Below are positions 47,287-57,883 of a stretch of DNA of 64,000 bases, one piece after another; the stretch's first letter is position 1; each line of letters opens with the position of its first letter. The position numbers were made by a program, and so were the translations under genes. The notes under the pieces are model-generated. The model was not told the DNA's origin, made no database searches, and saw only the letters and a list, made by a program, of their open reading frames with translations. The stretch comes from Donghicola mangrovi (GTDB lineage Bacteria; Pseudomonadota; Alphaproteobacteria; Rhodobacterales; Rhodobacteraceae): assembly GCF_013377535.1 (NCBI RefSeq), contig NZ_JABCJE010000003.1:434001-498000 (forward strand). Reading direction: 5' to 3'.

Positions 47287-48450
47287 ATGACACCTGCCGC
47301 ACGCATTCAGGCCGCAATCGAGATTCTGGACCAGATCACCGACGGGGAACCGGCGGAAAAGGCGCTGACCACATGGGCGCGGAACGCCCGGTTCGCGGGC
47401 TCCAAGGACCGTGCCGCCATTCGCGACCACGTGTTCGACGTGCTGCGCCAGCGGTCGTCCTGTGCGGCTGTGGGCGGTGATGACAGCGGGCGCGGGCTGA
47501 TGATCGGCCTGCTGACCCAAGCGGGGGTCGATCTGGACAGCCTGTTCACCGGAGAGGGTCACGCGCCCCTGCCTATGACCGAGGCCGAAAAGGGCTACGG
47601 CCACGCACCCGAGGGCGCCGATGCGCTGGACATCCCCGAGTGGCTCTTCCCCCTGTGGCAGCAGAGCCTTGGCGATGACGCGGCCGAGGTTGCGGCCATC
47701 CAGCGCCACCGCGCGCCGGTGTTTCTGCGGGTGAACCTGCGGACCTCTGACGTTGAGGCTGCCGTGGCCACTCTGGCCGTGGACGGGATTGTGGCCGTGC
47801 CGCACCCCCTGTCGCCCACCGCGCTGGAGGTCACCGAAAACGCCCGCCGCATCAAGCAATCGCCTGCCTATCTGACTGGTCAGGTGGAGTTACAGGATGC
47901 CGCCAGTCAGGCGCTGGTCGACGCGCTGCCTCTGCCCAAGCAGGGCAAGGTGCTGGACTATTGCGCGGGCGGCGGTGGCAAGACGCTGGCCATGGCCGCG
48001 CTGACCCGCGCCACCATGTTCGCCCACGACGCCAACCCCCAACGGATGAAGGATCTGCCCGACCGTGCCGACCGCGCCGAGATCGCCGTTCGCATCTGCC
48101 GCACGACCGAGTTGCGCGGGCAGGGGCCGTTCGATCTGGTGCTGTGCGATGCGCCCTGTTCTGGGTCCGGTTCGTGGCGCCGCGCGCCCGAGGGCAAGTG
48201 GCGTTTGACCCAAGCATTGCTGGACGATGTAACGGCGCTTCAGGCGCAAATCCTGCGGGACGCCGCGCCCTTGGTGGCGGCTGGCGGGGCGCTGGCCTAT
48301 GCGACGTGCTCGGTCCTCGAGGTCGAGAACCACGCGCAGGTCGAGGCGTTCTTGGCGGGTCATCCGGGCTGGACGCTAGAGACAGAGCGCCTGTTTACGC
48401 CGCTGATGGGCGGGGACGGGTTCTTTGTGGCAGTATTTAGAAAGCCCTAA
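47287..48450 (+). CDS. RsmB/NOP-family RNA m5C methyltransferase
   Basis: SAM-dependent methyltransferase likely to modify rRNA cytosine C5. Motif I LDYCAGGGGKTLAMA is near 221-235, motif IV LVLCDAPCSGSGSWRR near 284-299 with the release cysteine, and motif VI AYATCSVLEVEN near 338-349 with the catalytic cysteine. The length of 387 with an N-terminal NusB-like helical part (about 1-120) favours the RsmB group, although it is shorter than E. coli RsmB (429). The target base is inferred. Confidence 0.88.
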   Translation: MTPAARIQAAIEILDQITDGEPAEKALTTWARNARFAGSKDRAAIRDHVFDVLRQRSSCAAVGGDDSGRGLMIGLLTQAGVDLDSLFTGEGHAPLPMTEAEKGYGHAPEGADALDIPEWLFPLWQQSLGDDAAEVAAIQRHRAPVFLRVNLRTSDVEAAVATLAVDGIVAVPHPLSPTALEVTENARRIKQSPAYLTGQVELQDAASQALVDALPLPKQGKVLDYCAGGGGKTLAMAALTRATMFAHDANPQRMKDLPDRADRAEIAVRICRTTELRGQGPFDLVLCDAPCSGSGSWRRAPEGKWRLTQALLDDVTALQAQILRDAAPLVAAGGALAYATCSVLEVENHAQVEAFLAGHPGWTLETERLFTPLMGGDGFFVAVFRKP

Positions 48451-48474
48451 CAGAAATTACCTCCTTTGATTGAT

Positions 48475-48526
48475 CCCGCCTTTTGTTAAGCTGCTCTTAA
48501 TTGTTTTGGCTTAGCAAAAGAGCGGG
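48475..48526 (+). other. Possible leader structure upstream of cckA
   Basis: CCCGCCTTTTG (48475-48485) can pair, with one bulge, with CAAAAGAGCGGG (48515-48526). GCTCTT (48493-48498) can alternatively pair with AAGAGC (48518-48523), which overlaps the same 3' segment. The two folds exclude each other. There is no known riboswitch match. Confidence 0.3.
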
Positions 48527-48548
48527 TTTCGTTCGGGGGCGTCGTTTC

Positions 48549-50864
48549 ATGCCATCAAAAAAGTTCTGGAAGTCACTGCGCCAGCTGCCGGTCACCTTGG
48601 CGGCGATCGTCTTTTCCATCTTTCTGCTGGGGGTCGCGGCGGCTGTGTCGCTGATGCCCGAGATGCCGGGGATGAGTGTTGCGGCTCTGGTGGCGGTGCT
48701 GGTCAGTCTGGCCGGTCTGACCACGGGCGTTATCGTCCTGTTAACCCGCGCCAAGGCCCGCCCCAGAACCGCGGATCCCCAGTACGAGGGGCTCTTGGAT
48801 GTGTTCCCGTGCCCTGCGCTGATCACCGACCGCAATGGCAAGGTCCTGCAATTCGCCCCCATGATCACCACCGTCCTGACCGGCGTTGAAATCGGGGCGC
48901 CTGTGTTCGGGTTCTTTGGGGAACATGCGCCGCGCGCCCACACGCTGCTGGCCGATTGCCTTGAGGGGCGGCAGGCCCAAGGGATGTGCGCGCTGACCTC
49001 GGACAGCTATGCGACCTCGCTGGCGCGGCTGGGGCAGGGGCGCGTGCTCTGGACCTTTTGCAACCGCACCGTGATCGAGGAAATGCCGCTGCCCGAATCC
49101 TATGGCGAGGCGCCGCGGCTGACCCTTGGCCGGAACGGCGCGATCCTGTGGATGAACAACGCCCTGCGGCAGATGCTGGGGGGCACCCGCCGCCACGCCC
49201 GCGACGCCTTTGTCGATCCGCCGGTCGAGCATGGCCGCTTGATCACCGTGCGCACCAACCGCGCCATCCGCCAATATCTGGCCGTCGAACTGTCCCGAGA
49301 GGCTGGCCGCCGCGACATCCTGCTGGTGTCGCCCCCCGCAGGCACCCAGCGCGTCGAGCAGCCCGAGATCGAGCGTCTGCCCGTGGCCATCCTGACCTGC
49401 AATGCCGACGGGGCGCTGCTGTCGGCGAACCGTGCCGCGCGCCGTCTGATCTATGGCGACGAGGCCACCGTGCGCCCGCTGCCTGTGCATCTTTCGGGCT
49501 TGCTCGAGGGGTTGGGCCGGTCGCTGACTGACTGGCTGAAGCAGGTCTGCGACGGTCAGGCCCCCGGTCAGCCCGAATTCATGCGCCTCTTGGAGCAAGA
49601 CACTGAACGCTATGTGCAGGTGACCTTGACCCCGCAACTGAACGGTCAGGATTTGCCCCGCGTGATGGTCGTGCTGAACGATGCCACTGACCTGAAGGTC
49701 ATGGAGGCCAAGTTCACCCAGACCCAGAAAATGCAGGCCATTGGCCAGCTGGCGGGCGGGGTGGCGCACGATTTCAACAACTTGCTGACCGCGATTTCGG
49801 GGCATTGCGACCTGCTGCTGTTGCGCCACGAACCGCAGGACCCCGAATATGCGGACCTGATCCAGATCGCGCAGAACTCCAACCGCGCGGCGGCGCTGGT
49901 CAGTCAGCTCTTGGCGTTCTCGCGCAAGCAGACCCTGAACCCCGAGCGGCTGGATGTGGGCGCGACCCTGTCGGACCTGACCCATCTGCTGAACCGTCTG
50001 GTCGGAGAAAAGGTGAACCTGAAGCTACAGCACAAGTCCGAGACCGGCCCCATCCGTGCCGACAAGCGCCAGCTTGAGCAAGTGCTGATGAACCTCGTGG
50101 TAAACGCCCGCGACGCCATGCCTGAGGGCGGAGAGGTCCGCATCACGGCCTCCGAGCAGGTGCTGGATATGCCGATCATGCGCGACCGTGCGCAGGTCCC
50201 CGCAGGCCGCTATGTCCTGATCTCGGTCGAGGATGACGGCACGGGCATTCCCTATGAACACCAGTCCAAGGTGTTCGAGCCGTTCTTTACCTCGAAAAAG
50301 GCGGGCGAAGGGACGGGGCTGGGCCTGTCCACCGCCTATGGGATCGTCAAACAGAGCGGTGGGTATATCTTTCTCAGCAGTACGCCGGGGCAGGGGACGC
50401 GGTTCGACATTTTGCTGCCGGTCTATGGCGCCGAACCAGCGCCCGTGGAAATCCCTGCGCCCGAACCCGTCCGCATCCGCCATGGGGACGGCCGCGTGCT
50501 GCTGGTCGAGGACGAGGCCCCTGTGCGCGCCTTTGCCAGCCGTGCCCTGCGGATGCGCGGCTACGAGGTGGTCGAGGCGGCGTCGGCCGAGGAAGCCCTG
50601 CGCCATTTCGCAACGCCCGATTTCAGCGTGGATGTGGTAGTGACCGATGTGATCATGCCCGGCATGGACGGCCCCACTTGGGTGGCCGAGGCGATGCGCA
50701 CCCGCCCCGACCTACGTGTGGTTTTCGTGTCCGGCTATGCCGAGGAAACCTTTGGCGATGCCAAGAAGATCATCGCCAATTCGGTGTTCCTGCCCAAGCC
50801 GTTCTCTCTGACGGACCTGACCGCGACGGTGCAGGAACAGATGGGCGAGGCCGTGGCCGCCTGA
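48549..50864 (+). CDS. cckA: Hybrid sensor histidine kinase CckA
   Basis: Bifunctional kinase/phosphatase that drives CtrA phosphorylation through ChpT, controlling gene-transfer-agent, motility and cell-cycle genes. Two N-terminal membrane helices (about 15-35 and 40-62) precede PAS-like domains (about 75-330). The H-box [18 protein letters not shown] begins near residue 405, with the phosphorylated His in AHDFNN. The catalytic ATPase domain covers about 500-630, with [11 protein letters not shown]. The receiver domain is at about 650-765 with the phospho-Asp in [11 protein letters not shown] near 699. The ATG at 48549 is chosen over an upstream TTG, giving 771 residues. Confidence 0.93.
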   Translation: MPSKKFWKSLRQLPVTLAAIVFSIFLLGVAAAVSLMPEMPGMSVAALVAVLVSLAGLTTGVIVLLTRAKARPRTADPQYEGLLDVFPCPALITDRNGKVLQFAPMITTVLTGVEIGAPVFGFFGEHAPRAHTLLADCLEGRQAQGMCALTSDSYATSLARLGQGRVLWTFCNRTVIEEMPLPESYGEAPRLTLGRNGAILWMNNALRQMLGGTRRHARDAFVDPPVEHGRLITVRTNRAIRQYLAVELSREAGRRDILLVSPPAGTQRVEQPEIERLPVAILTCNADGALLSANRAARRLIYGDEATVRPLPVHLSGLLEGLGRSLTDWLKQVCDGQAPGQPEFMRLLEQDTERYVQVTLTPQLNGQDLPRVMVVLNDATDLKVMEAKFTQTQKMQAIGQLAGGVAHDFNNLLTAISGHCDLLLLRHEPQDPEYADLIQIAQNSNRAAALVSQLLAFSRKQTLNPERLDVGATLSDLTHLLNRLVGEKVNLKLQHKSETGPIRADKRQLEQVLMNLVVNARDAMPEGGEVRITASEQVLDMPIMRDRAQVPAGRYVLISVEDDGTGIPYEHQSKVFEPFFTSKKAGEGTGLGLSTAYGIVKQSGGYIFLSSTPGQGTRFDILLPVYGAEPAPVEIPAPEPVRIRHGDGRVLLVEDEAPVRAFASRALRMRGYEVVEAASAEEALRHFATPDFSVDVVVTDVIMPGMDGPTWVAEAMRTRPDLRVVFVSGYAEETFGDAKKIIANSVFLPKPFSLTDLTATVQEQMGEAVAA

Positions 50865-51461
50865 TTACTTGGCTGCCTCGTAGAGCTCGAATTCGCGGGG
50901 GCATTTCTGGCGCAGATGCTGGGTGACCTCGTCCGACAGGGCGATCTCTCGGGTCGGGGAGACGTTCAGACGTTCGGTCGTGATCTTGGTGTCCAGCCGC
51001 TCTTCCAGAAAGGCATAGAGCTGGTCCAGCCGGTCATAGCGGAACAGATGATCCACACCGCACAGGGCATCGTCATCCCCCGCCAGAAACCGCGCCTGAG
51101 ACCCCACGTTGGCAAAGGGGGCGGGTTTGCCCTTGGTGTACTCCAGCACAAATGTATCGAAATCGACATTGGCGGTGGAATTGGGGTGGCCGTTCAGCTG
51201 GGGCCGCTGACGGTATCTGTACCAGCTGCCCAGCCAATCAACGGGTTCGCGGACCACGGCGATGGTTTGCGGTTTACGGCCCGTAGCCTTGTCGAACATC
51301 TTTTCCATGAATCGGGTGTAGCGATAAACGGGCAGGTGTTTCAGCTCGGGCGGGTTCGAGATCACGATATCGGCAGTGGGGGCCAGGGCGGCCTCGAGGG
51401 CTGTGGTCCCTGTCTTGGGCACGGATAATAGCGCCAAATTCTGCTTCCAAAACACCAGCAT
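50865..51461 (-). CDS. Sulfotransferase-like protein
   Basis: The N-terminal SVPKTGTTAL (about 13-22) is the 5'-phosphosulfate-binding loop of PAPS-dependent sulfotransferases. The second 3'-phosphate-binding element is RVREPVDWLGSWYRYR-like (VVREPVDWLGSWYRYR near 68-83). The 198-residue length is short for the family, but the gene is intact. The acceptor is unknown. It ends directly at the cckA stop with no gap and is divergent from recA. Confidence 0.75.
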   Translation of the reverse strand: MLVFWKQNLALLSVPKTGTTALEAALAPTADIVISNPPELKHLPVYRYTRFMEKMFDKATGRKPQTIAVVREPVDWLGSWYRYRQRPQLNGHPNSTANVDFDTFVLEYTKGKPAPFANVGSQARFLAGDDDALCGVDHLFRYDRLDQLYAFLEERLDTKITTERLNVSPTREIALSDEVTQHLRQKCPREFELYEAAK

Positions 51462-51541
51462 ACGGGAACCCTTCTGTTATTCGGGCTTATGATAACCGCC
51501 CATTAACCTGCTTGTCCGAAAATATTTGCATCATGTTTCTA

Positions 51542-51569
51542 TTGCAATGTTCTCTTTTTGGTCCAATAT
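51542..51569 (+). promoter_or_regulatory. Candidate -35/-10 of recA
   Basis: TTGCAA at 51542-51547 and CAATAT at 51564-51569 are separated by 16 bases, immediately upstream of the SOS box. The match to consensus is moderate at both elements. Confidence 0.4.
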
Positions 51570-51571
51570 GA

Positions 51572-51586
51572 GAACAAGGCGAGAAC
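51572..51586 (+). promoter_or_regulatory. Alphaproteobacterial SOS (LexA) box of recA
   Basis: GAACAAGGCGAGAAC is GAAC-N7-GAAC, the exact reverse complement of the alphaproteobacterial LexA direct repeat GTTC-N7-GTTC. It lies 50 bases upstream of the recA start, right after the candidate -10, where LexA would block initiation. Confidence 0.9.
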
Positions 51587-51635
51587 ATCGCAATGATTGC
51601 CGCCCGTGTCAGGGTGTGGAATAAGGATGTCGAGA

Positions 51636-52709
51636 ATGGCAATGGCAGATCTTTTGAGCATGGACAGCAAATCACAGGCAGACAAGCAGAAGGCGCTGGA
51701 AAGCGCGCTCGCACAGATCGAGCGCCAGTTCGGCAAGGGTTCGATCATGAAGCTGGGGCAGAACAACCCCATGCAGGAAATCGAGGCGACATCCACCGGC
51801 TCTCTGGGGCTTGATATTGCGCTGGGGATCGGCGGTCTGCCCAAGGGCCGGATCATCGAGATTTACGGTCCTGAAAGCTCTGGTAAAACCACTTTGACCC
51901 TGCACTGCATCGCGGAAGAGCAGAAAAAGGGCGGGGTGTGTGCGTTCGTGGACGCAGAACATGCGCTGGATCCCCAGTACGCGAAAAAGCTAGGTGTGAA
52001 CCTCGACGAGTTGCTGATCTCGCAGCCCGACACCGGGGAACAGGCTCTGGAAATCACCGACACGCTGGTGCGCTCGGGCGCTGTGAACATGGTTATCGTG
52101 GACTCGGTGGCAGCTCTGACCCCGAAAAGCGAACTTGAAGGCGACATGGGTGATTCGAGCGTCGGCGTTCAAGCCCGCCTGATGAGCCAGGCGATGCGTA
52201 AGCTGACCGGCTCGATCAGCCGCTCGAAGTGTATGGTTATTTTCATTAACCAGATCCGTATGAAGATCGGCGTCATGTTCGGAAGCCCCGAAACCACCAC
52301 CGGTGGTAACGCGCTGAAGTTCTACAGCTCGGTTCGTCTGGACATCCGCCGCATCGGCGCGATCAAGGACCGCGACGAGGTTGTCGGGAACGCCACCCGC
52401 GTGAAGGTCGTGAAAAACAAGGTCGCCCCGCCGTTCAAGCAGGTCGAGTTCGACATCATGTACGGCGAGGGGATCTCGAAAACCGGCGAACTCCTTGATT
52501 TGGGTGTCAAAGCCGGCGTGGTCAACAAATCGGGGGCGTGGTTCTCTTACGGGGACGAGCGCATCGGTCAGGGCCGCGAGAACGCCAAGACCTTCCTCAA
52601 GGAGAACCCGTCGATCGCCAACGAGATCGAGGATAAAATCCGCGCCGCCCACGGGCTGGATTTCTCGATGTCCAACGAAGATAACGACGACGTCCTTTCG
52701 GACGACTGA
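51636..52709 (+). CDS. recA: Recombinase RecA
   Basis: Strand-exchange protein and LexA co-protease. The P-loop GPESSGKTT is at 78-86. Walker [13 protein letters not shown] is near 152-163, followed by the L1/L2 DNA-binding loops. The C-terminal acidic tail ends in [12 protein letters not shown]. The ATG at 51636 is chosen from several in-frame ATGs (51627, 51636, 51642, 51660) because AAGGA lies eight bases before it; the product is then 357 aa. A LexA box and a terminator bracket the gene. Confidence 0.97.
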   Translation: MAMADLLSMDSKSQADKQKALESALAQIERQFGKGSIMKLGQNNPMQEIEATSTGSLGLDIALGIGGLPKGRIIEIYGPESSGKTTLTLHCIAEEQKKGGVCAFVDAEHALDPQYAKKLGVNLDELLISQPDTGEQALEITDTLVRSGAVNMVIVDSVAALTPKSELEGDMGDSSVGVQARLMSQAMRKLTGSISRSKCMVIFINQIRMKIGVMFGSPETTTGGNALKFYSSVRLDIRRIGAIKDRDEVVGNATRVKVVKNKVAPPFKQVEFDIMYGEGISKTGELLDLGVKAGVVNKSGAWFSYGDERIGQGRENAKTFLKENPSIANEIEDKIRAAHGLDFSMSNEDNDDVLSDD

Positions 52710-52743
52710 CTTTCGGACGACGGATAAATCACGAAATGAAAAG

Positions 52744-52768
52744 AAGCGGCCTTCGGGCCGCTTTCTTT
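52744..52768 (+). terminator. Intrinsic terminator of recA
   Basis: AAGCGGCC (52744-52751), UUCG loop, GGCCGCTT (52756-52763), then TCTTTC. The stem is perfect and begins 34 bases after the stop codon. Confidence 0.9.
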
Positions 52769-52825
52769 CTGGCTTTTTCTGCGTCTGCGCGGTAGGGGGC
52801 GCACGAACAGGAAAAGGCTGAACTC

Positions 52826-54643
52826 ATGGATCTTCGCAATATCGCGATCATTGCGCACGTTGACCACGGCAAAACGACTCTGGTTGACGCGCTTCTGAAA
52901 CAATCCGGTGCCTTCCGCGAAAACCAGGCCGTGAGCGAACGCGCCATGGATAGCAACGATCTGGAACGCGAGCGCGGGATCACCATCCTTGCCAAAGCGA
53001 CCAGCGTCGAATGGAAGGGCACCCGCATCAACATCGTGGACACTCCCGGTCACGCCGACTTTGGCGGCGAGGTCGAGCGTATCCTGAGCATGGTGGACGG
53101 TGTGGTCCTGCTGGTGGACGCCGCCGAAGGCCCCATGCCCCAGACCAAATTCGTGACCTCCAAGGCTCTGGCCCTGGGTCTGCGCCCCATCGTTGTTCTG
53201 AACAAAGTCGACAAGCCCGACGCAGAACCCGATCGCGCGCTGGACGAATGTTTCGACCTGTTCGCGAACCTCGGCGCCTCGGAAGAGCAGCTGGACTTCC
53301 CCTCGATGTACGCATCGGGCCGCGCTGGCTGGTGTGACGCCGAACTGAACGGTCCCCGTCAGGACCTGAGCGCACTGTTCGACCTGATCGTTGACCACGT
53401 GCACGCCCCCAAGCAGCAGGAACGCGCCGACGAGCCCTTCCAGATGCTGGCGACCACTCTGGGTTCCGACAACTTCCTGGGCCGCATTCTGACCGGCCGC
53501 GTCGAAGCAGGCACCCTGAAAACCGGTGACAGCCTCAAGGCGCTGACCCGCAAGGGCGAGCTGATCGAGAACTTCCGCGTTGCGAAAATCCTGGCGTTCC
53601 GTGGTCTGGGCCAGCAGCCCATCGACGAAGCCGTTGCAGGCGACATCGTGACCATCTCGGGCATGACCAAAGCGACGGTGGCAGACAGCCTTGTTGCGCC
53701 GTCGGTAAACGTACCGCTGCCCGCACAGCCGATCGACCCGCCGACCATTTCGGTAACCTTCGGCATCAACGACAGCCCCCTGTCGGGCCGCGATGGCAAG
53801 AAAGTTCAGAGCCGCGTCATCCGTGACCGTCTGATGAAAGAAGCCGAATCGAACGTCGCGATCCAGATTTCGGACACCCCCGGCGGCGACGCCTTCGAAG
53901 TTGCCGGCCGCGGCGAACTTCAGATGGGCGTTCTGATCGAGAACATGCGCCGCGAAGGCTTCGAGCTGTCGATCTCGCGTCCTCAGGTTCTGTTCCGCGA
54001 CGAAGACGGCCAGCGCATGGAGCCCATCGAAGAAGTCACCATCGACGTGGATGACGACTACACCGGCGCTGTCATCGAAAAGATCACCGGCACCCGCAAA
54101 GGTGAACTGGTCGAGATGAAGCCCGCAGGCACCGGCAAGACCCGTATCATCGCGCACGTTCCGTCGCGTGGTCTGATCGGCTATCAGGGCGAGTTCCTGA
54201 CCGACACCCGTGGTACCGGCGTTCTGAACCGCGTGTTCCATTCGTGGTCGCCCCACAAAGGCCCGATCCCCGGCCGTCGCGCTGGCGTTCTGATCTCGAT
54301 GGAAGCAGGGCAGGCGGTTGCCTACGCTCTGTGGAACCTCGAAGATCGTGGCCGCATGTTCATTGACCCCCAGGACGAAGTCTATGAGGGCATGATCATC
54401 GGCGAGCACAGCCGTGACAACGATCTGGACGTGAACCCGCTGAAGGGCAAGAAGCTGACCAACGTTCGCGCCTCGGGCACCGACGAAGCGGTTCGCCTGA
54501 CGCCCCCGATCAAGCTGTCGCTGGAAGAAGCGATCGCCTACATCGACAACGACGAGCTGGTCGAAGTGACCCCGAACAGCATCCGTCTGCGCAAGCGTTA
54601 CCTCGATCCGCACGAGCGTAAGCGCATGGCGAAACAGGCCTAA
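52826..54643 (+). CDS. typA: Translational GTPase TypA/BipA
   Basis: Ribosome-associated GTPase involved in stress adaptation and large-subunit assembly. G1 AHVDHGKTT is at about 10-18, G3 [12 protein letters not shown] near 71-82 and G4 LNKVDKPDA near 127-135. Domain II and the EF-G-like domains (III and V) follow, and the BipA-specific C-terminal domain ends in [19 protein letters not shown]. The 605-residue length fits. It lies 116 bases downstream of recA with a terminator between. Confidence 0.95.
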   Translation: MDLRNIAIIAHVDHGKTTLVDALLKQSGAFRENQAVSERAMDSNDLERERGITILAKATSVEWKGTRINIVDTPGHADFGGEVERILSMVDGVVLLVDAAEGPMPQTKFVTSKALALGLRPIVVLNKVDKPDAEPDRALDECFDLFANLGASEEQLDFPSMYASGRAGWCDAELNGPRQDLSALFDLIVDHVHAPKQQERADEPFQMLATTLGSDNFLGRILTGRVEAGTLKTGDSLKALTRKGELIENFRVAKILAFRGLGQQPIDEAVAGDIVTISGMTKATVADSLVAPSVNVPLPAQPIDPPTISVTFGINDSPLSGRDGKKVQSRVIRDRLMKEAESNVAIQISDTPGGDAFEVAGRGELQMGVLIENMRREGFELSISRPQVLFRDEDGQRMEPIEEVTIDVDDDYTGAVIEKITGTRKGELVEMKPAGTGKTRIIAHVPSRGLIGYQGEFLTDTRGTGVLNRVFHSWSPHKGPIPGRRAGVLISMEAGQAVAYALWNLEDRGRMFIDPQDEVYEGMIIGEHSRDNDLDVNPLKGKKLTNVRASGTDEAVRLTPPIKLSLEEAIAYIDNDELVEVTPNSIRLRKRYLDPHERKRMAKQA

Positions 54644-54647
54644 AAGC

Positions 54648-54680
54648 AAAGGCCCCGAGGTGATCCTCGGGGCCTTTTGT
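54648..54680. terminator. Bidirectional terminator between typA and the DUF1330 gene
   Basis: AAAGGCCCCGAGG (54648-54660), loop TGAT, CCTCGGGGCCTTT (54665-54677) then T. The stem of 13 bp with flanking A and T runs can terminate in either direction, serving both convergent genes. Confidence 0.88.
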
Positions 54681-54729
54681 TTTCCGGTGGTCCGGTGAAT
54701 GGCCCCCGTGGGGGCCGGTTCCGTTCCGG

Positions 54730-55017
54730 TTATTCGGTCAGCTCTACGATGACCAGATCACGCTCTGCCGCGCCTTTGGCGTGGGACAGAGCGGCCTGAT
54801 ATTCCGCCGAATGATAGCAATCGATCGCCGCCTGTTTCGAGGGAAACTGCGCGACCACATGGCGTTCGCGCTCTGCCCCTTCGAGGATGTGGTAGTCCCC
54901 GCCACGGGCGAGGAAATGACCACCATGGGCCGCAATCGCGGGTCCGGCCAGCTTGGCGTATTTGCCATAGGCCTCGGCGTCGGTGACGTGGACGTGTGCG
55001 ATCCAGAGTGCGGGCAT
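54730..55017 (-). CDS. DUF1330-family protein
   Basis: A 95-residue ferredoxin-like alpha-beta protein. The pattern MPALWIAHVHVTDAEAYGKY at the start, AHGGHFLARGG in the middle, and the late blocks AIDCYHSAEYQAA and DLVIVELTE match the DUF1330 family, whose function is unknown. It starts one base beyond the alaS stop on the same strand and is likely co-transcribed with alaS. A bidirectional terminator lies beyond its end. Confidence 0.85.
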   Translation of the reverse strand: MPALWIAHVHVTDAEAYGKYAKLAGPAIAAHGGHFLARGGDYHILEGAERERHVVAQFPSKQAAIDCYHSAEYQAALSHAKGAAERDLVIVELTE

Positions 55018-55018
55018 C

Positions 55019-57676
55019 TTAGGCTCCGATCACGGCTTTGGCGGCCGCGATGGCGGCGTCTGCGTTCTCGGCATCCTTGGCGCCGCCCTGAGCCATGTCG
55101 GGACGGCCACCGCCACCCTTGCCACCCAGTTCGGTCACGGCTGCCTTGACCAGATCCACGGCGCTGACTTTGTCGGTCAGGTCGGCGGTCACGCCAGCGG
55201 CCACGGCCACTTTGCCATCCGCCTCAGCGATCAGCAGGATCGCGGCCGAGCCCAGCTTTTCCTTGTGTGCGTCGATCAGCGAGGGCAGGTCCTTGCCGGT
55301 CACGCCCGACAGAACCTGCGCCAAGAAGGGCACGCCGTTCACGTCTTGGGCCGCCACTTCGGCCTTGCCGCCACCGGACATTGCCAGTTCGCGGCGCAGT
55401 TGGGCCACTTCGTTTTCCAGCTTCCTACGCTCGTCCAGCAGGGTCTGAACGCGGGCGGTCAGGTCTGCGGGCTGCGCCTTGAGGACGCCAGCGATCTCGG
55501 AAACGCGCTCTGCCTGCTCGCGCAGGTAGTTCAGGGCGGCTTGGCCGGTCAGCGCTTCGATCCGGCGGACACCGGCGCTGGAGGCGCTATCGGACAGGGT
55601 CAGATAAAGGCCGATCTCGCCGGTCTGGCCGACGTGGGTACCGCCGCAGAGTTCCAGCGAATAGGTCGCGCCGTCCATGCCCTTGCCCGAACCGGGCAGG
55701 TTGCCCATGGACACAACGCGAACTTCGTCGCCGTACTTTTCACCGAACAGAGCCTGCGCCCCCAGACCACGGGCATCGTCCGGGGTCATGATGCGGGTTT
55801 CGACCTTGGTGTTCTGGCGGATGAACTCGTTCACCTCGGCGTCGATCTGGGCCAGTTCCTCGGCGCTCAGGGCCTTGTTGTGGCTGAAGTCAAAGCGCAG
55901 ACGGTCCTCGGCGTTCAACGAGCCGCGCTGGGCCACGTGATCCCCCAGAGCGTGGCGCAGAGCCTCGTTCAGCAGGTGAGTGGCCGAGTGGCTGGAGCGG
56001 ATCGCGCTGCGGCGATCGTGGTTCACAACCAGTTCCGCGCCCTGACCACGGTCGATGGTGCCTTCGGTGACTTCGACCATGTGGATGAAGACGCCAGCGG
56101 CCTTCTTGGTGTCGGTGACGCGGGCCTTGCCGGTATCGGTTTCGATCACGCCGGTGTCGCCGATCTGACCGCCGCTTTCCGCATAGAAGGGGGTCTGGTT
56201 CAGAACGATCTGAGCGGTGTCGCCTGCGGCCAGCTTGTCGGTCTTGGCGCCGTCCTTGACGATGGCCACGATCTGACCTTCGGCGGTTTCGGTGTCATAG
56301 CCAAGGAAATCGGTGGTGCCTTTTTCGTCGGCGATATCAAACCAGATGCTGGCATCGGCGGTTTCACCCGAACCGGACCAAGCCGCGCGGGCTTTGGCCT
56401 TTTGCTCGGCCATGGCGGCGTCGAAACCGTCGGTGTCCACGGTGCGGTTCTGTTCGCGCAGCGCGTCCTGGGTCAGGTCGAGCGGGAAGCCATAGGTGTC
56501 ATAGAGCTTGAACGCAGCGGCGCCGGGCAGGGGCGCGCCCTCGGGCAGCTCGGCCACTTCGTCGGCCAAGAGCTTCAGGCCACGGTCGAGGGTCGAGTTG
56601 AAGCGCTTGCCTTCCAGCTCCAGCGTTTCTTCGATCAGCGACTGTGCGCGGCCCAGTTCGGGATAGGCCGCGCCCATCTGACGAACCAGTGCGGGCACCA
56701 GTTTGTGCATGATCGGGTCCTTGGCACCCAAGAGGTTCGCGTGACGCATCGCGCGGCGCATGATGCGGCGCAGAACGTAGCCACGGCCATCGGCAGACGG
56801 CATCACGCCATCGGCGATCAGGAACGCGGTCGAGCGCAGGTGGTCAGCGATCACGCGGTGATGCACGTTGCCGGGGCCGTCAGGCTCGCCGTCGGTCACG
56901 TCGGCGCTGGCCTCGATCAGGCTGCGCATCAGATCGGTGTCGTAGTTGTCGTGCTTGCCTTGCAGCAGGGCGCCGATACGCTCCAGACCCATGCCGGTGT
57001 CGATCGACTGCATTTCCAGATCGATCATCGAGCCGTCTTCGAACTGCTCGTTCTGCATGAAAACGTTGTTCCAGATCTCGATGAAGCGGTCACCGTCCTC
57101 GTCGGGCGAACCCGGAGGGCCACCGGCAATGTGTTCGCCGTGGTCAAAGAAAATCTCGGTGCAGGGGCCGCACGGGCCGGTCGGGCCCATCTGCCAGAAG
57201 TTGTCTTTGGTCGGGATGCGGATGATCTTGTGATCTTCGAAACCGGTGACCTTTTTCCAGATGTCTGCAGCCTCGTCATCCGTGTGATAGACGGTGACCA
57301 GCAGCTTGTCCTTGGGGATGTCGAAATCCTTGGTCAGCAGTTCCCACGCGAAATGGATCGCCTGTTCCTTGAAATAGTCGCCGAACGAGAAGTTCCCCAG
57401 CATTTCAAAGAAGGTGTGGTGGCGTGCGGTGTAACCGACGTTATCAAGGTCGTTGTGCTTGCCGCCAGCGCGGACGCATTTCTGCGCGGTGGTGGCGCGC
57501 TTGTAATCGCGGGTTTCGACACCGGTGAAGCAGTTCTTGAACTGCACCATGCCCGAGTTCGTGAACATCAGCGTCGGGTCGTTGCGCGGAACCAGGGGCG
57601 ACGAGGGCACAACCTCGTGTCCCTGCTTTGCGAAGTAGTCGAGGAAGGTCGAGCGGATATCGTTCAGCGAAGGCAT
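55019..57676 (-). CDS. alaS: Alanyl-tRNA synthetase
   Basis: Class II synthetase that charges tRNA-Ala and edits misacylated products. The N-terminal catalytic domain begins [15 protein letters not shown] and contains [21 protein letters not shown]-type motif 1 (given here in part, about 26-46). The editing site HSATHLL is near 566-572 and [13 protein letters not shown] near 669-681. A DHHA1 C-terminal domain closes the protein. The ATG at 57676 gives 885 residues, the expected length. Confidence 0.97.
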   Translation of the reverse strand: MPSLNDIRSTFLDYFAKQGHEVVPSSPLVPRNDPTLMFTNSGMVQFKNCFTGVETRDYKRATTAQKCVRAGGKHNDLDNVGYTARHHTFFEMLGNFSFGDYFKEQAIHFAWELLTKDFDIPKDKLLVTVYHTDDEAADIWKKVTGFEDHKIIRIPTKDNFWQMGPTGPCGPCTEIFFDHGEHIAGGPPGSPDEDGDRFIEIWNNVFMQNEQFEDGSMIDLEMQSIDTGMGLERIGALLQGKHDNYDTDLMRSLIEASADVTDGEPDGPGNVHHRVIADHLRSTAFLIADGVMPSADGRGYVLRRIMRRAMRHANLLGAKDPIMHKLVPALVRQMGAAYPELGRAQSLIEETLELEGKRFNSTLDRGLKLLADEVAELPEGAPLPGAAAFKLYDTYGFPLDLTQDALREQNRTVDTDGFDAAMAEQKAKARAAWSGSGETADASIWFDIADEKGTTDFLGYDTETAEGQIVAIVKDGAKTDKLAAGDTAQIVLNQTPFYAESGGQIGDTGVIETDTGKARVTDTKKAAGVFIHMVEVTEGTIDRGQGAELVVNHDRRSAIRSSHSATHLLNEALRHALGDHVAQRGSLNAEDRLRFDFSHNKALSAEELAQIDAEVNEFIRQNTKVETRIMTPDDARGLGAQALFGEKYGDEVRVVSMGNLPGSGKGMDGATYSLELCGGTHVGQTGEIGLYLTLSDSASSAGVRRIEALTGQAALNYLREQAERVSEIAGVLKAQPADLTARVQTLLDERRKLENEVAQLRRELAMSGGGKAEVAAQDVNGVPFLAQVLSGVTGKDLPSLIDAHKEKLGSAAILLIAEADGKVAVAAGVTADLTDKVSAVDLVKAAVTELGGKGGGGRPDMAQGGAKDAENADAAIAAAKAVIGA

Positions 57677-57812
57677 GTCGTCTCTTTCGTTCTGGCGTGG
57701 GCCAAGCGTTCCGAAATTGTCTAGCGGCGTCAGGATGCCTTGTCCATAAGCCCGAACCGCCTTTGGCATGTGCAAAAAGGATACGGGGACCCATGGGGCG
57801 CTTTGGTGTAAC

Positions 57813-57841
57813 TTGTGCCTGACTTTTCTGGCCTGTAAATT
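57813..57841 (+). promoter_or_regulatory. Candidate promoter of the class II amidotransferase gene
   Basis: TTGTGC at 57813-57818 and TAAATT at 57836-57841 are spaced by 17 bases. Both are four of six to consensus. This is a plausible sigma-70 promoter 43 bases upstream of the ATG. Confidence 0.4.
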
Positions 57842-57883
57842 GCATGCTGCAAGACAGCATTCGCAAACGCCAAGGATACGCCA

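Noticed and set aside
52568-54649. Long open frame opposite typA and the recA end
   Set aside because: Same explanation: antisense shadow of a strongly conserved gene, with no recognisable protein features.
54701-54716. GGCCCCC-GT-GGGGGCC hairpin after typA
   Set aside because: No T-tract on either strand, and the neighbouring bidirectional terminator already explains termination.
54983-57724. Very long open frame (over 900 codons) opposite alaS
   Set aside because: It lies antisense to a gene whose product has every alanyl-tRNA synthetase motif. High-GC codon use leaves long open antisense frames; the translation has no domain and is rich in His, Gln and Gly.
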